From Apostichopus japonicus (Eukaryota; Echinodermata; Holothuroidea; Aspidochirotida; Stichopodidae), in the NCBI RefSeq assembly GCF_037975245.1, contig NC_092581.1:20856303-20920302 (forward strand): 64,000 nucleotides of DNA, in the 5' to 3' direction. The position numbers and the translations under genes are program-made. Shown here piece after piece: positions 43,791 through 56,533 of the stretch. The notes below the pieces were generated by a model. It was not told the origin of the DNA. It searched no databases and saw only the letters and a list, made by a program, of their open reading frames with translations. Numbering within the stretch: position 1 is the first letter of the stretch; each line of letters begins with the position of its first letter.

Positions 43791-44109
43791 CATTGCTCTT
43801 GCATATAACCACTGGTCACACTGAGGATTATATAGTTAATACTATGGATTATATAGTTAATACTATAGCATATATACGTTTTTAATGTCATGCAGACTTT
43901 GAGAAAAGGTAGTCAATTTATCAAATCAAATTATTATTGCTGACATCTTGCAAAACTATACGTTAGCAGATTATTGATTACTAGCCTGTATATATTTTGG
44001 ACATTGATATCGGGACTGACCTAGCAGTGCATCATGTTAGACAAGTAGGTAAACTGACTGCTAGTGGTGTGCAAAAAGGCTGCAGGGGATTTGGGAAACT
44101 TTGAATTTC

Positions 44110-44215
44110 CATCGACTGATTTAGGTAGGGGCATGACCTTTATGGAAGGTTCAGAGGCGGGTCCAGAAATTTGCTACAGATGGGGATGTGGGCCTCGAAT
44201 GATTGAAGCCGTGAA
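44110..44215 (-). repeat. Dispersed ~100-bp repeat, inverted copy
   Basis: Near-complement of 43246-43342, about 850 bp away. Contains CAGAGGCGGGTCCAGAAA, a hAT-end-like core. Confidence 0.65.
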
Positions 44216-44906
44216 CCCATACAGGAGTTGTGAGGTCTTCGGCTATAACTTATATTTATTCTTGTAAACACTTTTGAATTTTTGCGTGAGGTAAAAAACA
44301 CACACCTCTGGATGCCCTCGCGAGAAGTCTTACTCTTCCGAAAGTGAATGTTAACAATGGCCATGACGATGAGGACTGGGCCAAATCCCTGTGCATCAAA
44401 AACAACCCTCTCCCATCCACCCCCACCCCATCCCCATCCTTATATGACAGTCGAAACTTGATCCTGGGAGAAAAGAGGAGGAAGTTTTCATTGAATCTGC
44501 TGTTTACGTGAACTTTGAACTCTGTTTACTCTTGAACTTGAAAGTACTAACCAAACCACAAATTAGATGTGCATTAATTCAGTGACGTAGTACCGTGTCT
44601 GCTTTAGATAAACAAACCTTTGGACAGATTAACAGTTCTACCATTAATAAGTATTAAAATACCGCGGTATCTTCATTCCAATATAAACATCTCCCTTCCA
44701 TACGGAATAACCTTCATTTTAGGTAATCATGACGATAGGACGGTTTCTTGGAACGCTAAAATTAAGAGTAAATATTTATTACCTTACGTAAAACACAAGG
44801 TTAACACTGATGCAGTATTTAAGGTTATTACTCAACTGATAATTATATTTAATATATTTAAACTGCTGCATAAGGTTGGTCACCGAACCAAAATTTTCTG
44901 GTATTT

Positions 44907-45051
44907 AGACCCCTGCCAATAAGCAACTTGAACAACAATAGCAAACAAAATAAATCACAAAATACAAGACCGTTTAGACCCCTGCCAAAAAGCAACTTGA
45001 ACAACAACAGCAAACAAAATAAATCACAAAATATAAGACCATTTAAGCCAT
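44907..45051. repeat. Two-copy ~72-bp tandem duplication
   Basis: The block from TTTAGACCCCTGCCAA through AAATCACAAAATA is repeated once head to tail, with a few substitutions. Confidence 0.85.
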
Positions 45052-48000
45052 ATAATAAGACCATTTTGCAACTAAGCATCATTAATCATAAAAAGCAGAA
45101 AAAATTTGAAACACATGGTATTAGAATAACTAATAAAAGGCGTGCAATCAATGAAACAGAGAAACCCTAATAAAGAGTCGACAAGTTTGCAGATGTTATT
45201 ATAATTAATATATTTATGGAATGTGATAAGTAAAGCATCTAAACCTCCCTGTTCTTCTTTATTTATTTCTTTGTAGCATAGCATCGATTGATACCTATTA
45301 CTTACCTATAAGTAACGCATAGGAAGTTGTCGAATGTACAGGGCCTCGTGGTGTCTAACGTTACAATCACAATAGTCAGTGAGGCCAAATGCTTTAATGA
45401 TGGAATGCTTGTCACCAAGGGTTGGCCTGCGGAGCACTGGCCCTCCCCAAAAACACGTGCCCCCCCCCCCACACACACACACAGTAACGATTTGTAGTGT
45501 TAAAAAAATACTCAAACAAAAACCTTTCTTACAAAGGACGAAACGTATAATGTTCTTCCGTAAAAATTCTTTCCACCAACCATCACAATAACCAGTTGTT
45601 TCCTCATTAACAATTAGTGCTTAAACTTCACTACCACCCTACATGAATTTCAATTTCAACACTCTCACTTAAAAAAAAATTATCAAAGCAAAACGGTTTA
45701 TTGCCATTTTCTGTAGCATATAACTTTTATATCCGCCGCAATTAAAAATCTAAATAACGGACAGAATAAGCCCGAGAAAGCTTGAACATAAAGTTACTTC
45801 AAGTTGCAATAGGCTATATAGCACCAGAGTGCATCTCAGGACCCTTAATTAATCAAAGATTTTGCACATCAGGGGGACCCCCTCTCCTCCCTTTAGGCCA
45901 CTACTCCAGGACGGCATTCACAAATAAACATTGTGCCTCCTAATTAAGTGTTGTGTCCTCCTTGTGCCCCTCCCCCCCCCCCCCCATAAGAATGAATTGT
46001 CTGGCGACGCTATTTGCAATATTGATAGTTTGTTGCGCGATACTTAAATTGCTCATTGGGATCACGGGAACTACACGTACGAGATCTAACACACACAGAA
46101 TTTGTCTCTGTTTTCGTAAACCCCGTTCACCCCCCCCCCCCCACGTCTATAAAGCGGACCCCATAGGAAATCCCTAAAGAGTTCCGTGGACTACACACTG
46201 TGCACGTTTTCTTTGGTGCAGGCAATGTCATGTACGGTGTAAAAATGTAGGCCAATATACGCACTGATATAGGACATACAATAGCACGTCAATCGGCAAA
46301 GTAAATATCTATCTGTACACAACCAATACATCATCAAAAAACGTGACGTCACAATTACGCCCAAGCAAATCGTTCGAGTTGACAGTGAGCTTGACCTTGA
46401 CTATCTTGTCAATGCCTGACATACGAGGTTTTAACCATACACTGTTGTTATTCCTATTACGTCGAAGGAAAGGGCGGAACCCGGAATTTTCCGGATAACA
46501 GGGTCCTGGTATACTGGAAACCGGTACTACATTGAAACGAGTTATGACTGTTTTTTCGCCCACACATATCACATCCATGGACTCTTAACACAACGACATA
46601 TGCTTTGTGTGCAGACGGGATTACTGTACGTGAAAACGGTAACAGGATATTCGCAGAAACATAGGGAAATCTTGCTACTCCGGTTAGATGGATGGTTCTT
46701 TGCGACCACGTATTGTTTTGTAATCAAGTTTGCAACTCTTTGCCAATGAAATTCCATATATATCTGAGTATATTGCACCAATTTCATCTTGGTATTGATA
46801 CTATTACACACGAACGAATACGAACATTCTATATGAAGACTGTCATGTCCTCAAATATCATGCTTCACAGTGTATAATTATATTAGTCACGGGCAGAATG
46901 GCGATGAATGTCATCCAATGTTTCGGCAGCTGAGTTATTAGAATGTATCAAATAATGTCAGTATTAACCCTCACATTCACGTTTGTACCGTGAGGAGCAG
47001 ACGTCATAATCAATTAAGCCTTAAATAAGTATTTCAAACATGAAGCATATTTTAATGGTGAACAATCTTGAAAGGCTTAAAACCTATAACAATTTGGTTA
47101 TGTAAGTGTGTGTGTGTGAATGTGTGTATGTATGTATGACATACTTAAGTAAAGATCTTCCCTATAAGTCATCATTTTAGGACCTCCTACAGGCAGCAGA
47201 CTGAGATCAAAGTTACCTTACATGAGAAGACAGATTGAATGCTTATTTGGAAGAAAATATTTCAAAACTGTTAAAAAAACAGTGTAAAAATTAGTTCTTT
47301 ATAACTATTCTACCAATAAAGGGCATTTTTGTATATTAAAAGGCAAATACGTACGCCACAACACCTTGCATAAAAACTCCCCTCCCCCCTCCCTCCTGAT
47401 AAAATATTAATCATAAGAAGGGCCCTAATTATTTCTTCGACAAGTGTTCATATTCATAGCTATTAAATTAATAGCAATTTGTTAGTCTGCGATTTGGTCA
47501 GCAAGTTAAGGGTCTTTGAACAACCATGGTTGTGATTATGTGTAACCCCATTAGAAACTGGGTTCTCACGATCATTCAGTCGCTTACATGCATATCATTT
47601 GCAGTGATATACCTTCCCAACCTCCGGATCAAATTGGTCTACACGGGAATTTGCTCGGAACTGGTTTTACCGCTGGGTCCGAGGCGTCGCAAGGTCGATG
47701 CGCATATTTCATCTTGGTCACAAAGGAGAGTCGTAGGTTTCATCCGAGGCGCTAATGCGCCGGTTGTTCCAAGACACTCGCTCTGCTAGTTGCAAAGAGG
47801 AGTAACAATTTATGCCCCAGTTCTCACTTCCCACTGCCCTACACCCGTCCTTGACACCGCCCCCCCCCCCCCTGGCGCCACCACCACCCCCCCCCCCGCC
47901 TGCCTCCCTTATTTTAACAATTTTTTCGGGCTGGTGACCTGCATGATCTGAGTTTCACACAAGTTCTAGTTAAACCTGTTAATAGTTCTGCAGTGTAATC

Positions 48001-51000
48001 AAAATATTGCAATAGCTTAGCTCTTTGCTTCTGTTTAGGATTAAGCATCCGTTCCTAACATGTATGGACACGATTTCCATCTCAGCATGCGTACCTGGAC
48101 AAGTTTATTGTGAAATCATTATTCCAAACAGCACGAAATAGATACGTTAAGTAGGCTTTTTTCTCTTCTGTCGCTTTCGAAACCAAACGTGGGTGTTTAA
48201 AGAAGTTTTGCAATCGGTTAATTGGTAAGCCTACACATAGGCTATGATTCAGAATTAGTGATCGTCTGCATACTACATACAGACAATTCAACATCCCGCG
48301 CTATTACTAAGTGTATACATTAGCACAATGTAATCACGATACTAAATATAGGTATGCACCTACGCGTTCTACGGAGCAGCATAAGTTTCATTTCCGCTAT
48401 TCTCCATTCAAGTAAGTTGCAGCTACATTTCAGCTTACAGCATACGTTGTAAGTTTGTTTGACAAAGATTTCCTTACAAAGTTTCACATAACCAGGTTTT
48501 TCTAGAGGTCTTTTTTGTTTGTTAGTGTATAATATACCTCCATGTTAATACTTTGACAATAAATGAGCGGGATATATATATATATAAGGGTGTATAAAGT
48601 CGCAATTTAAGGACATTAACATTAACAATTTCGAGGAAGCAATAAACCTTGCACAAGATCGTGATACGTGGCGGAGATTAATCACTGAGCATGTCGGATA
48701 GACGAGACTCAACTTACTACTACTACTATATATAAGGCAACGGGTATTCTAACAAATGACATATAAAGAAAAAGTAGCGTAGTTTGGCTGTAGACACAGA
48801 ACTTGAGAGGGTCCTTAATTGTTGGTTTTCTGTATTGATTCATGTTCATTATAAAAGCAAGTCCGTCATATATCTGCATTAATTGTGTATCTTACTCCAT
48901 TAGGCTAATTACTTAGCAGATGACAATAATACAAAATGGACGTTCAGGTCGTTAACAAGTTTTGCACACTGATTTCTTTTTACGGCTTTCTTAATCGGAA
49001 ATACGTACGACGTGCGAGCGTATCTCAAAAAAAGCGCAATTATAGGCTGAGTAATTTTTATATCATAGACCAAATATTTAGGATACTCCCATTCAGGACA
49101 GAACTTAACTTCCATTGTTTTTGTTTCTCTCTTCTGTATGTGTCTGTTTACTTGTCTTCGAATTGATCAAAGTTGTGTTTGTTTCTGAATTTTCAAAGAA
49201 GGCTCAAATCACATGTTCAGTCGTCATAACCATGTCTTTACGTAATACTACAGTGCCACGTGTCTTTACGAATATCATCGCTTTATTTATAAAAGGTTGT
49301 AAGGGATGTGAATCGTGCACGGAAGCTAACAATTTTTTATAATGTGTTAAAGAGGGAAGTAAAAGGTAATGGTCTACGTGCAATTTCCCTCTCTGTTGTG
49401 TTTTGATGTTGTATTTTTCGTTGTTGGCACATTTGTTAGTTTGAGTTTTTGCGATGGGGAACTATAACCTTTATCCTTTACCGTGATTGTGTAAAGTTTT
49501 TACATAGCTTCGAAATATATTTCCTCGAAGTGTCCAAACAAGAGAAGTTTGACAAATGTTACCGCTGTATGCAATAAGCACAAGCCCAACAAACCTAACA
49601 TAGATATAGTTGTCACGTGATATGGTCTCATCAGTGTTTACTGTAAGGCGTGCTATAGAGTTCCATCATGCAACAACTTCATTGTCCAGACTGTCAAACA
49701 ACGTCGATAAGTTCCCGTAACTGATGCATACAGTGCTACTTCTGATGCATACAGATGCATACTATGTAACTTCACAGGCGGATCCTCTCTTTTTTTTAAA
49801 AGGATGGGTGTGGACATGAGGTCGTTGAAGCCGAATCCCATGTAGGAGGGTCTAAACGTCATGCCCCAGAAAAACAATAACATTGCAGATGTGAAATGCT
49901 GCATTCTGAGGGAAATATACTAAAGGCTATAGATTAGGTCTACGTTTTGTGATGGTTGAAAGGAGGATGTACCCTTGCTCTATCCCCAACCAACCCTCGA
50001 ATCCGCGCCTGCGCTCGGAGCGTTTTAGATAAGATATCCAATATAGTACACATGTCCATTCGACGGTCAGTTAAAGCAATAAACGTCCAGTGTGCAAATC
50101 CATACTACATTCCTATCTAAATGGCATGCGCAGGACTTAACAAGTCTTCGTCCGTTACTTGATATATCCATGGAGCGATAAACAGATAGCTCCATGATAT
50201 ATCTAATGCATATATCTAATAGACAGTAAATTTTCCAAGCGCAAATATCGATGACAACTCAGTTGTTTCTTGGTTTTGCTTTTTACCATAAGGCAATGAT
50301 AGACAACGTATTCTGTTATTCTTGATTAGCTATTGTGTCGAAGAGTGTGAAATATAACGACCAATCATGATGCCCTTATTTCCGTATTAGTTTTAAGCCG
50401 CATAGTCAACAAGTCAATATAACGTTATAGTTTGTAATTATACGTACATTTTCACCACACATGCACTTCTTCTACATAAACATCCTTGGTAGTTCAAACC
50501 ATTTCATGAAAATTGAGTTGCTCGAATTGTTAACAACAGCTTCTGGGTGTTTGTTACGTATATGTGACAATAGGTTGACATGCATTGTGTATGTACTCCG
50601 TATCGGCATCCAGTTATAAGGAGGAGATAGGGGTTGAGAAAGAATACACTCAGTCCGTACAGTCGAACCCCCCGAGTTATTCCCATATCTAGACTACAGA
50701 AAATGAAATTCATCGCACAATTAATATAATTTTTTTTCAAGGGGTGTGCAAACATATCGATATTTTTCTGATTCCATATACCGGTCGTCCCTGATTTGAT
50801 TCAGTTAGACAGAAAAAAAGAAATTGTTTTCATGCTTTTTAACATTTGAGTACCGTGTGGTTATACTGTGGTAAATTCAACACCGAATGCGTTTTACAAA
50901 TTGAGCTATAATACTGTAGTTATTTTTGTTAACCAAATATCCTATGTCTAATTCCATGGCATATTACCATCTAAATTATACCCCTGTTTTGGGGCATATT

Positions 51001-51650
51001 GGTGGTGGATTTCTTTGAATAAATAGTTACTCGTCAAGGTTATTGCGTTCCTATTAGGGGTGGGGTCTCTTCGTTAGCGTGAGGGATCGGGTTTCTTTTT
51101 CAAGGAATTAGGTTTTTCACAATATACAATATATGTTATAGATACATTTCCCGATGGTCATCACTTAAATCAGGCAAGGATTCTTCCAAAGGATATAAAT
51201 GAGATTAAAAGGTAACTTAATCTTTAAACTGTAAGCTAGAGTCGTAGAGTCAGATGTATTTCACAGTTGTAATGCTTGTCCTAATGTTTGCCATTGGTTT
51301 CTGAACACATCTAAAGAAACGTATGTAAAATAGTATGTTCTGCTCTGTAAACTCTTCCGTGGTTTTATATGACGTCATGAGTGTAAATATTTAAGCCTAT
51401 TGTCATCCGAATTGCTTTTCATATAGGTTATAGATGACGTCACGAAACTTTGTTTGGGTTGAATGAATATGAACGCCAACGTAATCAGAGAGTCATTTCC
51501 ATGGAGTTATAAGAAATGTTAACAAATATTTGTTTTGTTGCGAATAAAAACGGAACGACTTGTGTTGAAATACTTTCCTATTAGGTTAATGATTTAATAT
51601 TTATCCTGTTATAAACAAATGAAATATCAATAAGAGAAGAAAGTACAGAC
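45052..51650. other. Intergenic region without a confident gene
   Basis: It has scattered C-rich homopolymer runs (45464, 45971, 46129, 47862) and short frames without recognisable domains. Around 45820-46015 the sequence GCACCAGAGTGCATCTCAGG and a terminal TGGCGACGCTA resemble decayed hAT-type MITE sequence. A minus-strand frame at 46309-46578 (89 codons) is unbroken but unrecognised. Confidence 0.4.
50160..50206. repeat. Short inverted repeat
   Basis: GATATATCCATGGAGC and GCTCCATGATATATC lie about 12 bp apart and could form a ~15-bp hairpin with one bulge. Confidence 0.6.
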
Positions 51651-51729
51651 GACTATAAACAATCACCTACATAAAGCCCTATTCGAAATTACAATGTATA
51701 TATATATACATATATATATAACCATGGAT

Positions 51730-52000
51730 CCTACCTTAGGTCGACAGTTACATTGACTTACACATTAAAATTTAATCTAACCCTAACCCTTTTTTCTAAC
51801 CCTAACCCTGAACCGACCCTAACCAAAACTTTTAAATGAACGATTTAGAGGACGGAGAACATTATAAAGCTATTTGCGACAGTAAAAAAGTGTCTTAAAA
51901 TGGTAGTGAAAACATTAGGTCGACACTGAAATGTCGACCTAAGGTACACTGTTGACCTAAGGTACACTTTTTTACCATAAACTGTCGACCTAAGGTACAT
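51730..52000. repeat. GTCGACCTAAGGTACA repeat cluster with telomere-like tract
   Basis: TACCTTAGGTCGACAGT (near 51732) is inverted relative to three direct copies of TGTCGACCTAAGGTACA-type sequence at 51930-52000. Between them lie several CCCTAACC-type motifs (51778-51825). Probably the two ends of a small foldback element. Confidence 0.7.
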
Positions 52001-52011
52001 ATCATGAGTAT

Positions 52012-52037
52012 ATTCATATATATATATATATATATAT
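52012..52037. repeat. TA microsatellite
   Basis: Short TA tract between the GTCGAC repeat cluster and a GGCGA-rich block. Confidence 0.9.
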
Positions 52038-52287
52038 CAGGCCTCGACAAAATACGGTCGCCAACTCGCCAATGGCGACTAGAATTTGCGACTGGCGAGC
52101 AAAAAAATGCATTACGCTCGACATTTTGGCGAGTGGCTGATTCGCTCACTGCCATTATAAGATAGGCTTACTATTAACTTGTGAGCCAATCAACAAAGGC
52201 CTATTGCCTACTGTTACACATCACAGTAGAATTATTAAGTGCACTGTTACAAGTAGGTCCTAAGGAACAGCTCTGTTCACCATCTCG

Positions 52288-52289
<2 letters not shown>

Positions 52290-52350
<61 letters not shown>

Positions 52351-52353
52351 AAT
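52290..52353. repeat. TA/TAA microsatellite
   Basis: About 46 bp of TA followed by TAA repeats. Confidence 0.95.
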
Positions 52354-54985
52354 GGCCTTTAAAGTATGCTAACACTCTGGAATGCTCCTTTAAGGCGTCA
52401 GTCATGTTGACGTTGCCTCCTCAGCTCAGACCTTAATATTAATCCATGGTTTTATCAATTATAATCAAACTCAACCAAAATATTTTATTTTAACCTATTT
52501 ACATTTAAACAAAAGAGCACCCTTGAATGCCATGCAACACCTTCGTCCTTGGCACAATTGAAATGTACTTTGAACATGTCAATTTGAGGCCATAAAAGTG
52601 CTTTAGGTTATTTTTTTCACTGAGTTCTGCATCTGAAGAACTTACCTCATGTTCTGTGTCTTAATGTCAAATTTATTGAAGTCATCCTAAAAATTGTATT
52701 ACCGTAATGACCTTTCAACAAGCCTCACACATCACTCCGCCGTTACCAGCTACACCTTGCAAAATAGTTCCTTTTTTCTTTCAGTCTGTATGTATACACT
52801 GAAGGTTTTAATATATATACCAGTTTGATAAGTAACCAAACATTTTTTGCGTTCAATTCCTTTCGGCAATAGTTAGTTCAATATAAAGGCAATATAACTT
52901 TCTCAGTCTAAGATGACTTCTTGAAGTGTCATTTTAGAATCATGAATAGGTTTATACCTTTTCCTTTTTGTTTTCGTGAGAATAGTTGTGCATGGGCTGG
53001 AAACAGAAATAATAATACATAGAAGCCAAATCGCACCTGCTGAAAACAATATGCTTTGCGGCTATTTGAAGGTCGCTCCCGCCATCTTTGTACACCATTG
53101 ACTCGCGCAAAGGGTGTCTACATTATAGTAACGCGGATTCGACGAAACCCTTCTCTATTTCCATGCGAAACCCTGATCTTATCGTAAAAATATCTTTCAT
53201 CTTCACATGTAGAAACACTTGATACACCAGATTAGCTTCAGACTCTACGTGAACTAGCAGTGTATAGGTTGACGCTTTTAGATGGGCTTGTGATCTTTAA
53301 TTTGCTGCAAGCGATAAGCCGGAAGGTGACTTCTATGTATTCATTTCTGTGGCTGGCAACCGGGCTCAAACACCCTACTTCAAACGTCATAACAATAATG
53401 TATTGTTATGTTACAGAAAGAAAGAAACACCTGCAATTATTTCCTTGGTTACTCAGCGTGTAGTTTACTGTTGCTATAAATAGTATACACACTGTATATA
53501 AACGTTATACAAGGAAGTTCCTTGAGCAAGTGATTCATTTTATTTCCTCCCTAACGACAAACTTATGGTTTAGCTGTTGTTGTTGTTTTCTGTTTGGTCG
53601 TTTAGTCGTTTTAGTTTAAAATGTTGCTTTATTTTCATCTTGTTGTGCTATGACGTATGATATATTGTCTGTCTTGTGTTGATAACGTAACGCGCGTATT
53701 ATTACAGGGTTTATCAATCGGCATCACATTATCTTAGTTTACTTATACATGATCGAAGCATTGCTAGTTACATGCCTCGACTAACAGACTGTATTTGTGT
53801 CTAAATGATGAAAGCCCCGCGAAATACATTCCAGGACCAGGTCTGACGAAAGTGGAATAGGTGTGACCGCGGGGCCCGGGGAAAATAAATGGACTTGGAG
53901 AAATGTTGGAAAAGTAATATATTATTTTCATACCGTAATGTATTGCAATACTGCAAAAGGTAAAGACTTCAAAAGGGAATCCCCGCGGTAAGAAGTTAGC
54001 CTCAGGGGACCATTGACATGGCTCCCCACTGACCAGGTCCTGTAATGTTATAACCTTTAATAATGTGCAGCAGGCGTAGTAAAGGGTCCGCGAACCTTCT
54101 GGTAAGGTTCCACAGACAGAGGTGCAATTTGTGTTCGCTTATACAACAATGGCGTTTTCCAACTAGTCGTCTATCTTTCTCACTGTAGCTGTCAGCTACA
54201 ATGACAGGAATGGCGGAGCACGTGATCCTCATTGGCCCATTCATTCCAGATTTAGAAACCCCCAAAGTGTCATATTCATTGTAAGAAATTCCCATTCTCG
54301 TCAAATAAATAGTACTTTGTCATCCATCTTTTAAGAGAAATCGGAATTGCTGGTTTTTTATTTAAAGATATATCCCTGTGTTGAGAATTATAAAAAGAAA
54401 TAGAAAGTGACGTTTTGTTGAGTGAGAAACATTCAAGTGTACCGGAAGTTTCGGTACCGTACACAATAACGGATCGTTCATTTCTTAAGGGCCGCTTTAA
54501 GCAGAGTCTTGGGTTTATAGTTCAAATCACAAATTCCTAGTGGCCTTCGAACTTTAAACCCCACCCCAACCACCCCTCCCCTCCTCAGTTTCAATTCTCT
54601 GTTGCCCTCTTTGTTTATTGAATACAATGACCTATAACAACTATAAACCCTGTAATTATTGTGAAAATGACTGTCGGATACGATTGTTCCCTGAACTTGG
54701 TTTTATAATATTAGCTATTAGTCAAGCGTTCGCAAGTTCCTTTATCACCAAAGTTCCTTAAAATAAGGGCGTCAAAATACGTTTTATTAAGTGTTATCAT
54801 GAAATGTCATTAACCTTGGGTTAGTTTTGGTGTTCTGGTCGGTGACCTCAGGTATTTAGTACTGGTAAGGTACAAATAACTGTCAATGTAAACATTCATA
54901 TATATATGTATATGATTGAAATCGTAATGAGTTGGAAAATCAAGAACAGTGAAAAAACTCCCAGTCTCCACCCGGATATATATAT
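52354..54985. other. Intergenic region, nothing recognised
   Basis: No gene-like exon structure was recognised. The minus-strand frame at 54002-54304 (100 codons) is open but has no recognisable domain and no splice context. Confidence 0.4.
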
Positions 54986-54989
54986 TAAT

Positions 54990-55262
54990 GATTTTGAGTT
55001 GGTTAGAATCATGTTTGATCTCTAGAGTGAGGCAAATATGTCACCAAAACAGAACTAGTATTGCTCGATACAGGTGACAAACGCCTACAGTGGAATTACG
55101 ACCTTCCTTGCCGGTTTCGAACCTCTGGACATACAATCAGCGTCCACAGCCTAGTGGTTAGGGTGTCCGCATATAAATCGGGAAGCCCGGGTTCGAATCC
55201 CGGTGGAGGCTGGAAATTTTATCACTATTCTGGATTTTCCTTCTCATTACGTTTTCAATGAT
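54990..55262 (+). repeat. tRNA-like dispersed repeat, copy 2
   Basis: Same organisation as 43382-43655. The tRNA-like part (55141-55211) has box A GCCTAGTGG and box B GGTTCGAATCC. Its first and last seven bases pair at six of seven positions, but the anticodon stem is imperfect. Confidence 0.78.
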
Positions 55263-55901
55263 ATGGACCGAATGTGAAATGAAATAACAAAATTAAACTC
55301 AAATTAAAAAACATTCGACGCATAAAACTAATTGCTAATGTGGTATATTCTTGCCATCATTTGTAATCATTTTATTTACGTTGAATGATAATGTGAGTAT
55401 TAAACCCCACATTTGGCAATAACCCTTTAATAGGTAACTTTTATGATTGTTCCCACAATTTGTAAAAGATGCCCCAGCGTGGTTTATTACATGTAGAGAG
55501 GGTATGATACAGGAACCTACATGCATGTTCCGCTTTTGGATATCATAGATATATGGTCCACTCGAAAACTCCCAAAACAAAACTATAGGAAGTGACGGAT
55601 TCCTACAACTCTCTTGAACCTTCACCAGTCTATTATTCCGGGAGTTTATTCTAAGCGCTAATTGACATAAAGTTTTAGTTATTATTATCATAATAAAAAT
55701 TATTAAAACGAGAGTTAATCTTTTCTTTTCTTTTTTGGGGTAAATGATCGGAAAAATTGAAAACTCTGAATACGGTAGTTATAAAATGAACAATTTTGGA
55801 ACCTACTCATATGAATACGTTGAATGGCAAATATCAATTTGTAATCATTAAAAAAACTTGCCAATAAGAAGCTGATAATGTAATATTTCCAACTCACAAA
55901 G

Positions 55902-55910
<9 letters not shown>

Positions 55911-55973
<63 letters not shown>
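55911..55973. repeat. TA microsatellite
   Basis: About 60 bp of uninterrupted TA. Confidence 0.95.
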
Positions 55974-55977
<4 letters not shown>

Positions 55978-56426
55978 CCTTCTTTTTCTCTCACTCTCCA
56001 CTTCTCTTAACCCAACCCACCCCCCCCCCTTTCCGTCTCCACACGCACACCCAATAATTAGCACAACCTTGCGTCTAGAACTAATGAGAGACCTTTTTTC
56101 TAGCCTATGAGAATGCACCGATTCACTTCTTAAATGTTATTTTAATTCTTTGGGCAGTCAGCTTCCACGGCACCACGGAGTTACACACACCCCTCCTTTG
56201 TTTTTAAATCCATAGATCCGTCCCTCGGGTATCAAGTACAAGACCCTTCCATTATATGTTCCTTTCGTTCATTCCAGTGTCACAAGAATGCTATGCTAAC
56301 CAAACCCGAAAACGCGATAAACTCTAGCAAGACTTTTGAACCAACGTATTAAACTATTAACCCAACATTTTCACCCAATCTTTATCATTTGTAGGCACTT
56401 AATTATACTCTTTGATAAGCAAATCA

Positions 56427-56533
56427 TCTCTACAGTACTACCGTAACGGTACTAAACCACTTTATATATACTGACCCACCATAATCTCTACAGTACTATA
56501 CCGTAACGGAACTAAACCACTTCATATATACTG
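56427..56533. repeat. Two-copy ~58-bp tandem duplication
   Basis: CTCTACAGTACTA..CCGTAACGG..ACTAAACCACTT..ATATATACTG occurs twice in a row with small differences. Confidence 0.8.

Noticed and set aside
46309-46578. 89-codon minus-strand ORF as a gene
   Set aside because: The frame is open and not low in complexity, but there is no recognisable domain, promoter or splice context.
55141-55211. Functional tRNA genes at 43544, 55141 and 63004
   Set aside because: Box A, box B and acceptor pairing look good, but anticodon loops differ between copies and break conserved positions. The same flanks occur around all copies, so they are dispersed repeats.
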